Assembly: GCA_027451525.1 (NCBI GenBank)
Contig: DAIDJF010000005.1
Location: forward strand, 53,574-117,573
Source: Ktedonobacterales bacterium
GTDB lineage: Bacteria; Chloroflexota; Ktedonobacteria; Ktedonobacterales; Ktedonobacteraceae
Direction of reading: 5' to 3'
Length of the DNA: 64,000 bases
Shown here: positions 24,967 through 35,035 of the stretch, one piece after another
How the letters are laid out: each line of letters begins with the position of its first letter
Position numbering within the stretch: position 1 is the stretch's first letter
Program-made: the position numbers and the translations under genes
The notes under the pieces: model-generated
Database searches by the model: none
The model's input: the letters and a program-made list of their open reading frames with translations, nothing else
What the model was told of the DNA's origin: nothing

Positions 24967-25455
24967 TTACGAGGAGGGCTTTAGTTTTCCTCGCGCACCT
25001 TTGGTTTCCCCGGTAGGTGTACGATACCTATCATAAAACGCAAACCACTCATTGTCAATCCATTGGGTAGAACAACGCATATGTACTCCTAATTCCCGTT
25101 TCTCTAACTCGCGCTCGACGACACCTCCCGCGTGTGGGTAGGCGTAGAGTTTGGGCAAAGGCGAACCAAAACCGTGCGCGTAGTGGACCAGCTCGTGCGC
25201 GATGGTCGCGATCAAGACATATTCGGGAATCTCTAGAAACTGTAGCAGGCTATTCAGGCCGATAAAGCTGATCTGCTCGTCGAGCGAGAGACGAATCAGG
25301 CCCAGGCGCGTTTTCCAGGGGGCGCAATAAGCGATCTGTACGTCATTGACACGCGGCACATCGCTAAAATACCATTGCCAGATGGCGTCGAGATAAAGTT
25401 TAGGCTCGCGCTCATACGCTGCTGCAAATAATGGTGCGATAGTAGTTAGTAGCAT
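24967..25455 (-). CDS. SprT-like zinc metallopeptidase
   Basis: A 162-residue protein starting at 25455, where AAGGAG is well placed. Its hallmark is TIAHELVHYAHG, an HExxH zinc site (H87, E88, H91) as in the SprT/Spartan-like families. The C-terminal third has HMRCSTQWIDNEW. Spartan proteins cleave DNA-protein crosslinks in eukaryotes, but bacterial SprT-like proteins are mostly uncharacterised. It lies downstream of the nucleotidyltransferase gene (72 bp gap) on the same strand, so it may belong to the toxin transcription unit. Confidence 0.7.
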   Translation of the reverse strand: MLLTTIAPLFAAAYEREPKLYLDAIWQWYFSDVPRVNDVQIAYCAPWKTRLGLIRLSLDEQISFIGLNSLLQFLEIPEYVLIATIAHELVHYAHGFGSPLPKLYAYPHAGGVVERELEKRELGVHMRCSTQWIDNEWFAFYDRYRTPTGETKGARGKLKPSS

Positions 25456-25527
25456 ACTGAACTCCTTGCAGGTTTTGGCGAAAACGTGCTCGTAAGTCCA
25501 GTATAGCAACCAACCCATAATATTTTT

Positions 25528-25851
25528 CTATGGCTTACAAGGCCTGCGATAGAGTTCGATCCAAGTTTGTGAGATAGAGGTAATAAATGAGTCAGTATGC
25601 CTCATCTCGTCCTCAAGCTCTTGTGGCGTGTAGACTAACAGATCAACACGCACCAGACTATCATAGAAGAGTTGGTGGGCAATTTGCCCTCGCCGCAACA
25701 TAGGTTGGCGTGTATCTTTGACAATCAACAGATCTACATCGCTATGAGGCGTGGCCTGCCCTTTGGCATGAGAGCCAAAGAGCAAAACGCACTCAGGATT
25801 ATAGACTTGCACGATTTTCCGCGCCATCTCCTGAATAAATGGCTCAACCAT
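25528..25851 (-). CDS. MNT-type nucleotidyltransferase domain protein
   Basis: A 107-residue minimal nucleotidyltransferase. The catalytic pattern is LLFGSHAKGQATPHSDVDLLIV (shown here as G-S-x(9)-D-x-D), with a third acidic residue in RVDLLVY, so the active site looks complete. Such MNT proteins are often antitoxins that AMPylate or bind HEPN toxins, but no HEPN partner gene is next to it. The ATG is separated by a single base from the stop of the giant TcA-like gene, with AGGTG inside that gene as a possible RBS, so translation is coupled to the toxin gene. Confidence 0.8.
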   Translation of the reverse strand: MVEPFIQEMARKIVQVYNPECVLLFGSHAKGQATPHSDVDLLIVKDTRQPMLRRGQIAHQLFYDSLVRVDLLVYTPQELEDEMRHTDSFITSISQTWIELYRRPCKP

Positions 25852-25852
25852 C

Positions 25853-28800
25853 TTAGTTCACCTGCAAGTAGAGAACGATAAACATATCTAATAGCTGCTT
25901 GGCTGGTAACGACTGGAAATCTGTTGCATTCGCGGTGCGCAGCTTAATTTGCCACTGGCTTGCCGCACTGAGCGGTATCGTCTGATTGCTTAGTTCGACA
26001 TGCTGCAACGTGCCAAACACACCATCTTGTGCCAGCGTCACTTCTTGTACAGCCTGGGGAGGAATGGTAATATCCGCCACCAGATTAGTTGCCTGCTCAA
26101 ATTGTGTTATCAGATCGATCTGTTTAATCGTAATATTACGATTACGCAGTGCAAAGGGAATGCCCTGTATCATCGACAGATTCAGCACCTGATCTTTGCC
26201 CGCTCCTGGATTGAGGAAGCTGTTCCAGGCATCACTAAAGCCTTTCGCCACGTCGAGTGTCAAAGCCAGACCCGTACCCGCTAGGGCATTGTTAACTGCT
26301 CCTTGTACAGCATTTTTATCAACACCATTTTTCGCTGTATAGGTGAGCGTTAAGACAATATCTGTGATAGTGCTGATGTCGATCTGATTGTTTTCTTGTG
26401 GCATATCGAGCTGCCAGGAGCTAATAACACCCGCCCCCTCAAACGGATAGTAGCGATCATCGCGCACCTCTATCTTGTACATCTCGGTGTCAAGCGACCA
26501 ACCGCCATCACCGGGATAGCTGTTGGTTCCCACACCGTTACTCGTTACAATCGACTCTGGCACGATGCTATCGACGAAGCGCATATCTGAGGGGTCGGTA
26601 GGCTTGCGGAAGGTATAATTGCCACCAACCAGATCGGGTCTGACACGTACACTATTTTTTGCCAATGTTAGTGTAGCATTGACATTGGGCGAGAGCAAGG
26701 GGTTGGTATTGAGGGCAATTTTGGGAGCATTCACCGTCATGCGTACCATTTTGATGCGACGCATATAGTGACCAGGATAGTCCATATCAAACAGAATTTC
26801 CGACAGATCAAACTGGCATGTTCCTGTTGTGCGCAGCGTCTCCAATGCTTGAGGATTAATCTGAGCCAGTGAGATAAACTTCGTTACCTCTAAAAGACGC
26901 TGGTTCTGTGTAAGATAATCCGACTCCATGCGATGCAAGTCATAATAGAGCTTGTTGCCAGCCAGCAGACCCATTTTCAGACTATCCCAATAACCAAACT
27001 GGATATAGGACGATGTTTGTAAGCCTAGCTCGTACTGGAAACAGGCTTCGGCATTCTTTGCCATCGCGTAGGCAAGCTGGTATGCTTGGAAGTAGACCGC
27101 CGAAATCTGATCGACCATCCAGCTATAGAGGTCCTTATTCGTGAATTTGCTATGCAAACGATCGTCCACTGCCTGCACATTGGCCGCAATCGTATCTTGT
27201 AACTGCGCCTGCTGCGTCGCAATCGTCGAACGGATAGTCGCGGCGGTAATCTGACTAGTGACATGCACCAAATCCTGATCGGCAAGTTGTTTTTGGAAGT
27301 TCCACTCATCCTGCCGTCGTTGGTACTGTCCGAGTGTAGCCGCAAGACGGGCAATGATCTCCGAAATTGCAGCTCCTGTCTGGAGTCCTTTCGCTATATC
27401 AGCAGTTGCGCCGCCAAATTGTGTACCACCGATAGAGGCAGAAACATGAGGCGTGCCGCCAAAGCCGGAGATGCCAATACTAAAGTTAGGAATGAGATGT
27501 AAATCAGATGCCAGCACATCGAGGACAGTTGAAAGCCCAAGTAGGATGATAGTGGCGGTTCCAGAGATAGCCACAGCAGCAGTCTCACCGCCATTCATAA
27601 ATGGACGGCTACCGTAGTAGGTTTGGCGTATTTGCACCATCTTCAATGCTTGTTTCAGAACATCCACAAGCTGATTCGCCTCGTCAATCTGCTGTTGACG
27701 TATCTGTTGCAACGCCTGCTGTACGATGATCTCCTGCGAGGAACGCAACAAAGCTAAATCCTCGGCATCCTGACGCTCTAGTGCCGTTAGCAATTTCTGA
27801 CCGAGCGTCTGCACTTCACGGCAAAAATCATAGGCGCGTTGCAACAGGAAGTGGAAACGATAATATGGCAACGTTGCGGTAATGTCGTTGAGAATGCTGT
27901 TCAGGTCTATTCCCGCCGCAATAGCTTGAACGAGCAGAGCGGGATTGATCGGTGGTGCAAAGAGTGGCAACTGCTGCACAACGCCTTGAATATTCATGCA
28001 GTGGCGAATCTTGAAGAGGCGATCCGCAACAGTATCCCAATAGCCAAGCAACTGATCGTTGGCAGGAATGCAGAAGTAGAAGGATGTCAGGTAGGGCAAC
28101 TTGGGAGTGTTGGGATCTTCTACAGCACTACCATCGCCAGTTAGAATAATTGTGTTCTCGACCTGAGTCAGCACATTGCTAAAGGCATCGAGATTCATCT
28201 GCTCCAGATCGTTGAAAGACAGGTCTTTGACTGGTGTGAGCGCGGGAATCTCCTGTGGGCGTGGTCCTAGAATTTCTGCGGCCCGCACATAGAGTTGTGT
28301 TGCCAGGTTAACCGTTTCCATCGTATCCTGCGTGAAAAGATTGTCGCCCCAGGCAATGAGCATATCAAGATACTTCATTACCACAGTCTTCTCGTAGGCA
28401 ACATTTCGCAAACGGGCGATGCGATTTGGATCGAAGGGATATTTGCGCCAGATGTCTACCTGATGGTTAAGGTCTGTATTCCCCTGATTGACCAGTTTGA
28501 GCAGGTTATCAATGCTCTGTTGCCATGCTCCATCATTCAATTCATAGAATGGCTTCGTAATCCAGAAGCGGCGCGGTCCATTGTCTGGTACAGGATTGGT
28601 AGGGTCAAAGATGTAGTGGAACCATTGCATTGCCTCTTCAAAACGCTGATTCTGCGTTAGACGAATAGCAAGCATTAAGGGCGCGTGGAAGAATAGCTCC
28701 CAGTTGTAGATAGCATAGGCTCCATCGTCGCTAAAATCGACAATCTCCTGATCGCTATCCGGTGCTACCAGAGCAGTCGGCGTATAGGTCGAGGAGAAGC

Positions 28801-31800
28801 TAAAGCTATCGCCGGGCGGCACTGAGCCAGGGTTTATTTGCAAGTTACGATTGTAAATGCCCGACACGCCGAGCCGATCAAGCTCACGGATAAAGAGTGT
28901 GACATAGGGATGATAGAACTCTTTGAACAGGTAGGAGACTTCGTAGGTCGCGTTATAGATGCTCGGTGGCACATCGGGTCGAAAGCGGCTACCCCATTGA
29001 TAGAGGATAGACGGCTCGACGAAGTAGGCACGTTGCATGTCCTGATAGAAAAATGGGCGTGTCGAGTCAAACTGTGCATCCTGGTGAGGCACTATCACCT
29101 CATAGGGAGCATTTGCTGTAACCAGTAGCTCGCCATTGTCCAGACGGAGACTATCCGTTTTGAGGACATACATTGGCTCAGTCGCAACCCCATTCGTGAT
29201 GGTCAAACCGCTAGCGTTGTTAGTCAGACCTTCATAGTTATAATGCGCTAGTTGCGGCAGCAGCAGCGGACTCTGCGCGGACGAGACCGCACCGATAGCC
29301 CGTCCATCAGCACTGTAGCTGGTCTGTATCCATTCTAGTAGCGTTACGTAAGCGAATGACGTGAATGAAAGAAGCTGATCGACGATATTTACAGCAGTCA
29401 CATTGCCATTGAAGACAAACTCTGCAACCTGCTGTGGTGAGGCAGTCTCACTATAATTGCTTGTATCAAACTCAAGCGAGAGACTGGCAAACACGTTGAT
29501 AACCAGGTCCAGGCCACGTGTCATCATCTTGAATGTGTATGCGAATGTAGGGCGTACTGGGGGGGACAAGGAAATCTGAGTGTTAAATGAGAACGAGAAA
29601 GAAAGGCCACTCCCAGTCGAACTAGTGGTATTAACGGTAATCGCTTCTGGCTGAATGAGCTTCAAATCTGAAAGAGTCTGGTCTGTCCATTTACCATTGC
29701 GATAGAAGCTCCAGGCCAGTTGTATCTCCCAATAAGAATTGGGTGGAGAAGGCGGTTGGCTACTTGGCTGTGCTACTGGTTGTGGTTGATTACTGTTACT
29801 TTCTGACTTCTCTGTGAAGATGGGCCAGAAGAGGTACAGCTTACGATTATAGATGACGGGCATCAGATGGTCGCTCTTGATGTTGAGCGGAACCTTTTCC
29901 CATGCGCTCCATTCGCTGTCCTGGTATTTGCGATAGTAGTAGGTAGGTGGATTACCGTGTGTGCGGGCGAAGACGTGTAGAATGCCCGTTTCGTCGTCTT
30001 CATACATGCCGCAAACTTCGAGATGAGCCACATCGTTGACTTTTTGCAGGTAGGTGAGCAGGGCAGCTTCAACATTGTCGTTGGTGATCTCGTTTTGTAG
30101 CAGATCATGCTCTAAGTCCTGGAAGAAGGGCGATTTGTCGGTCCGCAATTCGGGCAAAATCCAGTTTTCGGGATAGAGGAAGACCTGACGATTGGCTTCC
30201 CACAGACGATACTCCTTCATCCATTGCCATTGTAACCAATCGGGATCGCCCGTATCAGAGCTATCGACGACCACATCATCTTCGAGGTTCATGAAACAGC
30301 GTTGCACGTAGAGTTGCACGGTGTTGGTGGCTTGGACGATGCGCGAGGTGAGTTGACACGAGGTCATCTCCACGTCGATCAGGAAGTAGTCAAACAGGTC
30401 GTTGCTATCGGTCCATTTGGTCGGACGCGGGTCCAGTTCGGGATGCGCGATCAGGTATTCGACCAGGGCGGCGCGTTTGCCGTCGCGCAACACGTCCTGC
30501 AAAGGTGGGGCTATCGTGAGCCAGTGGGCATTGTCATATTTCGATTTCGCCGTTTGCTTGATCGCGTCCGCGTCATCAGGTGTTGGTTCGTGTTGCGCCC
30601 ATACTGTCACAGAGGCAGCTTTTGCCGCTAGACGATGTAAGAGGGCAAAACAGGCTTGCAGACGTTGGTAGGTTGTCATTAGCTGATAATCGCTCAGTTG
30701 CAGATTGAGCGCGGCATCAACGATTATCAGTTCGCCGCTATCCCATTTCGTTAATGTACTCAACGCATTAAGGACGGCTGACTTGGGGCCAACTTGTGCG
30801 GCTGCGAGTACTGCGAAGAACGAACCGATATCAGATGTGGACGGGGGATAGCGTTTTTTGAATTGCATCACCAACATAAGCTGTTGCCACTGCGTAAATG
30901 TGATTGCTGTCTGGCTAGTCTGGATGGGCATTTGCGACAGATCGAAGCCGCCATACGCTGCAACGTTGCCAATTAGCCACGTCAGATCATCGGCAGAGAT
31001 GGCAAGTTGACGAATGAGTAGAGCCAGCTTATCGAGCAGGCGTAGTGCTGCACAGACATTCGGTACATTCGCTTCGGCATCGGTGATATTTTGTGGCGGA
31101 TTCTGTAAAGGCATATTTGTGCCAAGAGCCGCGAGTAACGTTACTGTCGCACCAGGAAGTTGCAGTGTGGTCAGTAGTGTATTTGCTTGCTGGCTGTTCA
31201 ATTGAAACAGACTCATCACAGTCTGTTTAATCGCATCTTGCGGCTGACCAGTGGCTTTTTGTAATGCCGTGTTCAATTGATTGATGTCGCTGACAATCTG
31301 GTCGCTGCTAATAGCAACTGGCAAGTTGGGGGCATAGGTGAGCAGGTAGGTGATTTGGAGCAGCGTAAAACCGGAAGATTGCAGAAATGTATAGCTATCA
31401 AGCACTCTTTGGGTCGTCGCCACATCCTTGAAAGGGTCCGTAATACCTGCAACGTTCAGGAAGGTGAGTAGATCGCTGATGGAAAGCAGCATGACACGGG
31501 CGAGTGTGACGTAGCGGTAGAGGAGACTGAGGTTAGTAAGCGAAATCTTGCCATCGGTTGTAGCAATAAGTGTACTAATATCAGTTTCTTGCGCGGATAA
31601 GGCGGCTTGTAAGATCGGCAGATAGTCATTTAACAGAGCGGTAGGACTGGCCTGTGTCACATTCGCGATGCTGAAGACCGTTGCGGGTGCAGTCGGTGAG
31701 GTATCGCTGGTATCAATCACAGCACTATTGAGGAACAGTCGTACATACAATGCATCTATGTGTCCGTCGGGTAGATCGCGTGAGATTGTATTGAGATTGC

Positions 31801-34800
31801 TATAGAAGCCGAGGAACTGCTCAACAGAAAGCGAAAGCTGTTGTTGCAATTGGTTGAAGTGCATCAGCAAGGTGAGCGTATCAGCATTTAAAATGTTACC
31901 GCCAAGCGTACTACTTAGAATGCTATCCAGCTCCCACATTCGCCATATTGTTTTACGCCATAAGCGCAAGAAACGATGAATCGCATCTAAACGCACCAGA
32001 CTCAGATTGGTAATCTGCTGTTGGGTTGTATCACAGGCGTCTGTCAGGCTCTCAATTGTGCTAACTATTCCACCTTGCTGAATGAAAGCCACATCATTGA
32101 ATAATTCAAGCAACTGGCTATAGTTCAGGCGCGATTTTTGTAGGAAGTCGGCAACATTCGAGAGGGCCGTCACAGGGTTGGTTTCATTCCAATACATCGT
32201 TTGGTTAGCGGTATCTGCTGTAACAATCAGGTTTTGTTCGTCGGACGAGATGCCAAAGAACTCGGCAGCGATGTCGCTATCTTGCAGTACCATTGGGTTT
32301 GCGGTACGATTCTGGAAGGTTTGCAGTAGTTGGTAGCGCGGCACACCGAGATGCTCGAGGTAGACACGCGCCTCTTCAAGCGGCAGATTGTAGGGCAATG
32401 TGATGGGATAGACTGCCTTTTTGAGTGTATCGTAAGCAGCATTATTGATATATTGCGGGCTGGCAAGCAACTCCTCTGCACTCCACGTTGTCTGATACGA
32501 TGGGGCGGGCGGAGATGGTGGAGCAACAACATTTTCTAGTAGCTCACACACCAGATCAATATATGGCAACGGTGTGTTAGTATTCTGGCAATTGAGTAGC
32601 ACCATTCCCAGGTCCGGGCGTCGCTTGAGTAGACTATCCTTAACGCTTGTTCCCGTTTTCGTTTTGCGTGCATCCAGAAAATGCAGTATATCGACCAGAT
32701 ATGCTGCTGCACCAAGTACAGAGGCGCACTCGCTGCATGAGCAGTAATCGAGCGAACCAAAGAGCGTTTGCAGCGTGGGATAGTTTTGCAACTGCTTATT
32801 CTGGTCATTAGTCAGAATGGGCGACGAGAACGCAACGGGTGTAGCACGATTAAATTGCGCGTTGAACTGTGTGAATTGTGCTAAGACGAGGGCATAGCTT
32901 TGTGCAGCACGCTGATAGACGCGGCGTGCTTCGGTTTGCGTGGCTCCGTTCGCCACCATGCTCGTGATGAAATGCGGCTGGCTGATAAAGTAGATTTGTT
33001 GCGAAGAGTGGAGTTTCTGAGCCAAAAGAGCGGCGGCTGACGCGGTGCTGGGTGCGAGACGCTGTACACGCTGCATCGCTTTGACCTGCTCTATGACATG
33101 TGGACGTAATTCAGTAGGAATGTTTTGCAGTGCTTGCTCACCCTGATCTTGCAGATAGCGATCAATGTGGATACTCGTCAAGTTAAGTGTTGGATTATTG
33201 GTAAAGAACTGCATCACTTGCGGTTTGTAGGCGACTAAAGACGTTGTGGCGCGATCAACATGCGCGACAAGTGAGGTTGTTGGGAAGGCATGTTCGATGC
33301 GCGTATATATCTCGTAGGCATAGGTGTTGATCTTATCATCCTCAGTCTTGCCGCCCATATTCGCGGGATAACCCTTGACCTGATCGTTACCACTCTGCTT
33401 GATGATTGCTTGCCAGTCACTCAGATCCAGTTTTGCTAGATCTTGTATGCGTATATAGGTCTGTTGCTGAAAACCGTGTTTGAGAAATGCCACTAGTGGG
33501 GGATGGTTTTTGACTAAATTGCCCACGCCAAGCGTCAAACGGAGATCAGCAATACTATCGGCTGTAAAGCCCTGTTGCTGTGCTAGCGTTTGCCAGAACT
33601 CGTGAGAGGTCCCCTGATGATTAAGGTAGAGTTGGGCGAAAGTCGTATAGAGTGTTTGGGGGAGTGTTGAAAGTCCAAGCATTGTATGTAAACTGGTTTT
33701 GCCCGCGAGATAGGGCTGCTGAAGCACATCATTGACACGCAACGTTTGCAATTTCTGCACGATCTGATCTATATTGGCCTTTAAACTCAATGGCACAATA
33801 TTTTTCTGAAGAGCCTGTTGGAGCGTATTCTGCTGAATAGATGCAGTGAGCGCGACAATGCCGGAGAGTGTGTTATGCAACAAGAGATCAATCTGCTTAA
33901 AATGATCTGAGGCGGTTAGCAACGATCTGGGAACGTTTGTGGGCAAACCTTGTTGCAAGAAAGCAAAGAAGACTTCAGGAGCCAGATCGGTCATTTCCTG
34001 TAAGCGGAATGAGACAACCAGCCGCATCACTTCTTCGGCATCCTGGTTACTATCGTTGGCGATAAACGTGATATCCTGATGTTCGTCGGTTTCGGCCAAT
34101 TGGCCGACAGGCACACCATCAAGCGATGGCTGAATAGCAGCGAGTAAAGCTTCGTAGGTGGAGTTACCTGCGTATGTGCCGCCTCCTACCATTAAGTCTA
34201 CCTGCTCTTTGGCCTGAGCGTTAAAGATAATCGGTGAGGTGAGCCAGACCTGTCCCTGTCCGTTGAGTACTTTCACGATCAGGTTAAAGTGTGCATTTGT
34301 GGCTTTTGGATCAATAGGTGGGTGATAAGTAATCGTGTACGTGCCGTTTTGCTGTGTTTTACCTTCAGCGAGCAGCTTTTCCTGACGCAAGGTTTTCTCA
34401 AATGTCTGTACCCTGAGAGCCGCAAGTCCCTGTCCATTCGCATCGCGAACCGTTCCCTGTACGGTATAGCGCGTTGGAGGATGACCATGACCATGACCGT
34501 TATCATCACCATCACTTCCATCTCCACCTCTACCGCTGTTATCGTCATCCCTATCGTCATCATCGTGGTCGCGATGTGCCCGTTCGCGTTCGCGTTCATG
34601 TTCTTCACGCCTTTCTTCATGCTCATGCCTATGAAGAAAGGTATTTAACTGCATAGCTGTCTCTTCGTCCACCTCTCCTGTCGCCTCTAGTTGGTGCTGA
34701 GTCTGAAATATGCTAATGGCTTCATGTGTAGTCTGACCAAAAAACGAACGCGCTATTTCTTCTGTACTAAGAACTATGTGTAAAGTGATAAGTGACTGCT

Positions 34801-34861
34801 GTAGATCTGCTATCGCATCTCCTTGCATACCTTGTTTGAGAGGGTGCGTAATGCTTTTCAC
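25853..34861 (-). CDS. Tc toxin subunit A-like protein with peptidoglycan-binding-like N-terminus
   Basis: A 3002-residue protein. GTG 34861 has AAGGGAG 6 nt upstream. Residues 1-76 resemble a peptidoglycan-binding (PG_binding_1) helical domain. A His/Asp/Arg-rich linker (about 78-128) follows, then a beta-sandwich of the carboxypeptidase regulatory type (about 132-230). The rest follows the TcA plan: a helical shell with CSCSECASVLGAAAYLVDIL (about 705-725), a neuraminidase-like beta segment near 1650, a hydrophobic Gly-rich pore tip at about 2420-2485 flanked by long coiled coils, and a C-terminal TcB-binding-like domain ending in FIVLYLQVN. In known systems TcA pentamers inject a TcB-TcC cocoon. 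No TcB or TcC gene is in the window. No signal peptide is visible. Confidence 0.85.
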   Translation of the reverse strand: MKSITHPLKQGMQGDAIADLQQSLITLHIVLSTEEIARSFFGQTTHEAISIFQTQHQLEATGEVDEETAMQLNTFLHRHEHEERREEHERERERAHRDHDDDDRDDDNSGRGGDGSDGDDNGHGHGHPPTRYTVQGTVRDANGQGLAALRVQTFEKTLRQEKLLAEGKTQQNGTYTITYHPPIDPKATNAHFNLIVKVLNGQGQVWLTSPIIFNAQAKEQVDLMVGGGTYAGNSTYEALLAAIQPSLDGVPVGQLAETDEHQDITFIANDSNQDAEEVMRLVVSFRLQEMTDLAPEVFFAFLQQGLPTNVPRSLLTASDHFKQIDLLLHNTLSGIVALTASIQQNTLQQALQKNIVPLSLKANIDQIVQKLQTLRVNDVLQQPYLAGKTSLHTMLGLSTLPQTLYTTFAQLYLNHQGTSHEFWQTLAQQQGFTADSIADLRLTLGVGNLVKNHPPLVAFLKHGFQQQTYIRIQDLAKLDLSDWQAIIKQSGNDQVKGYPANMGGKTEDDKINTYAYEIYTRIEHAFPTTSLVAHVDRATTSLVAYKPQVMQFFTNNPTLNLTSIHIDRYLQDQGEQALQNIPTELRPHVIEQVKAMQRVQRLAPSTASAAALLAQKLHSSQQIYFISQPHFITSMVANGATQTEARRVYQRAAQSYALVLAQFTQFNAQFNRATPVAFSSPILTNDQNKQLQNYPTLQTLFGSLDYCSCSECASVLGAAAYLVDILHFLDARKTKTGTSVKDSLLKRRPDLGMVLLNCQNTNTPLPYIDLVCELLENVVAPPSPPAPSYQTTWSAEELLASPQYINNAAYDTLKKAVYPITLPYNLPLEEARVYLEHLGVPRYQLLQTFQNRTANPMVLQDSDIAAEFFGISSDEQNLIVTADTANQTMYWNETNPVTALSNVADFLQKSRLNYSQLLELFNDVAFIQQGGIVSTIESLTDACDTTQQQITNLSLVRLDAIHRFLRLWRKTIWRMWELDSILSSTLGGNILNADTLTLLMHFNQLQQQLSLSVEQFLGFYSNLNTISRDLPDGHIDALYVRLFLNSAVIDTSDTSPTAPATVFSIANVTQASPTALLNDYLPILQAALSAQETDISTLIATTDGKISLTNLSLLYRYVTLARVMLLSISDLLTFLNVAGITDPFKDVATTQRVLDSYTFLQSSGFTLLQITYLLTYAPNLPVAISSDQIVSDINQLNTALQKATGQPQDAIKQTVMSLFQLNSQQANTLLTTLQLPGATVTLLAALGTNMPLQNPPQNITDAEANVPNVCAALRLLDKLALLIRQLAISADDLTWLIGNVAAYGGFDLSQMPIQTSQTAITFTQWQQLMLVMQFKKRYPPSTSDIGSFFAVLAAAQVGPKSAVLNALSTLTKWDSGELIIVDAALNLQLSDYQLMTTYQRLQACFALLHRLAAKAASVTVWAQHEPTPDDADAIKQTAKSKYDNAHWLTIAPPLQDVLRDGKRAALVEYLIAHPELDPRPTKWTDSNDLFDYFLIDVEMTSCQLTSRIVQATNTVQLYVQRCFMNLEDDVVVDSSDTGDPDWLQWQWMKEYRLWEANRQVFLYPENWILPELRTDKSPFFQDLEHDLLQNEITNDNVEAALLTYLQKVNDVAHLEVCGMYEDDETGILHVFARTHGNPPTYYYRKYQDSEWSAWEKVPLNIKSDHLMPVIYNRKLYLFWPIFTEKSESNSNQPQPVAQPSSQPPSPPNSYWEIQLAWSFYRNGKWTDQTLSDLKLIQPEAITVNTTSSTGSGLSFSFSFNTQISLSPPVRPTFAYTFKMMTRGLDLVINVFASLSLEFDTSNYSETASPQQVAEFVFNGNVTAVNIVDQLLSFTSFAYVTLLEWIQTSYSADGRAIGAVSSAQSPLLLPQLAHYNYEGLTNNASGLTITNGVATEPMYVLKTDSLRLDNGELLVTANAPYEVIVPHQDAQFDSTRPFFYQDMQRAYFVEPSILYQWGSRFRPDVPPSIYNATYEVSYLFKEFYHPYVTLFIRELDRLGVSGIYNRNLQINPGSVPPGDSFSFSSTYTPTALVAPDSDQEIVDFSDDGAYAIYNWELFFHAPLMLAIRLTQNQRFEEAMQWFHYIFDPTNPVPDNGPRRFWITKPFYELNDGAWQQSIDNLLKLVNQGNTDLNHQVDIWRKYPFDPNRIARLRNVAYEKTVVMKYLDMLIAWGDNLFTQDTMETVNLATQLYVRAAEILGPRPQEIPALTPVKDLSFNDLEQMNLDAFSNVLTQVENTIILTGDGSAVEDPNTPKLPYLTSFYFCIPANDQLLGYWDTVADRLFKIRHCMNIQGVVQQLPLFAPPINPALLVQAIAAGIDLNSILNDITATLPYYRFHFLLQRAYDFCREVQTLGQKLLTALERQDAEDLALLRSSQEIIVQQALQQIRQQQIDEANQLVDVLKQALKMVQIRQTYYGSRPFMNGGETAAVAISGTATIILLGLSTVLDVLASDLHLIPNFSIGISGFGGTPHVSASIGGTQFGGATADIAKGLQTGAAISEIIARLAATLGQYQRRQDEWNFQKQLADQDLVHVTSQITAATIRSTIATQQAQLQDTIAANVQAVDDRLHSKFTNKDLYSWMVDQISAVYFQAYQLAYAMAKNAEACFQYELGLQTSSYIQFGYWDSLKMGLLAGNKLYYDLHRMESDYLTQNQRLLEVTKFISLAQINPQALETLRTTGTCQFDLSEILFDMDYPGHYMRRIKMVRMTVNAPKIALNTNPLLSPNVNATLTLAKNSVRVRPDLVGGNYTFRKPTDPSDMRFVDSIVPESIVTSNGVGTNSYPGDGGWSLDTEMYKIEVRDDRYYPFEGAGVISSWQLDMPQENNQIDISTITDIVLTLTYTAKNGVDKNAVQGAVNNALAGTGLALTLDVAKGFSDAWNSFLNPGAGKDQVLNLSMIQGIPFALRNRNITIKQIDLITQFEQATNLVADITIPPQAVQEVTLAQDGVFGTLQHVELSNQTIPLSAASQWQIKLRTANATDFQSLPAKQLLDMFIVLYLQVN

Positions 34862-34972
34862 TGTAGGCTCCCTTCATGTATTAGGCGACTCCTGTTATTC
34901 GTCCTAAGTGAAAAACGTTACAGATCATTTTTTTTGTTGATGGAATTGATGAAAACATTTTTTGTTGACAAA

Positions 34973-35023
34973 GCGAGAGTTTAAGATCTAAAGTCCAAAT
35001 CATTTTTAATAGTAAACTCTCGC
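34973..35023 (-). terminator. Inverted repeat between the GH52-like and TcA-like genes
   Basis: GCGAGAGTTTA (34973-34983) and its exact complement at 35013-35023 are an 11-bp inverted repeat with a 29-nt spacer. It begins 13 bp past the stop of the leftward GH52-like gene. It may terminate that gene or lie in the TcA control region. I found no convincing TcA promoter in 34862-35035. Confidence 0.4.
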
Positions 35024-35035
35024 CAGATGATCTTC

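Noticed and set aside
25528..25851. A complete MNT/HEPN toxin-antitoxin pair
   Set aside because: No HEPN-type small helical protein is encoded next to it; the downstream gene is a SprT-like peptidase.
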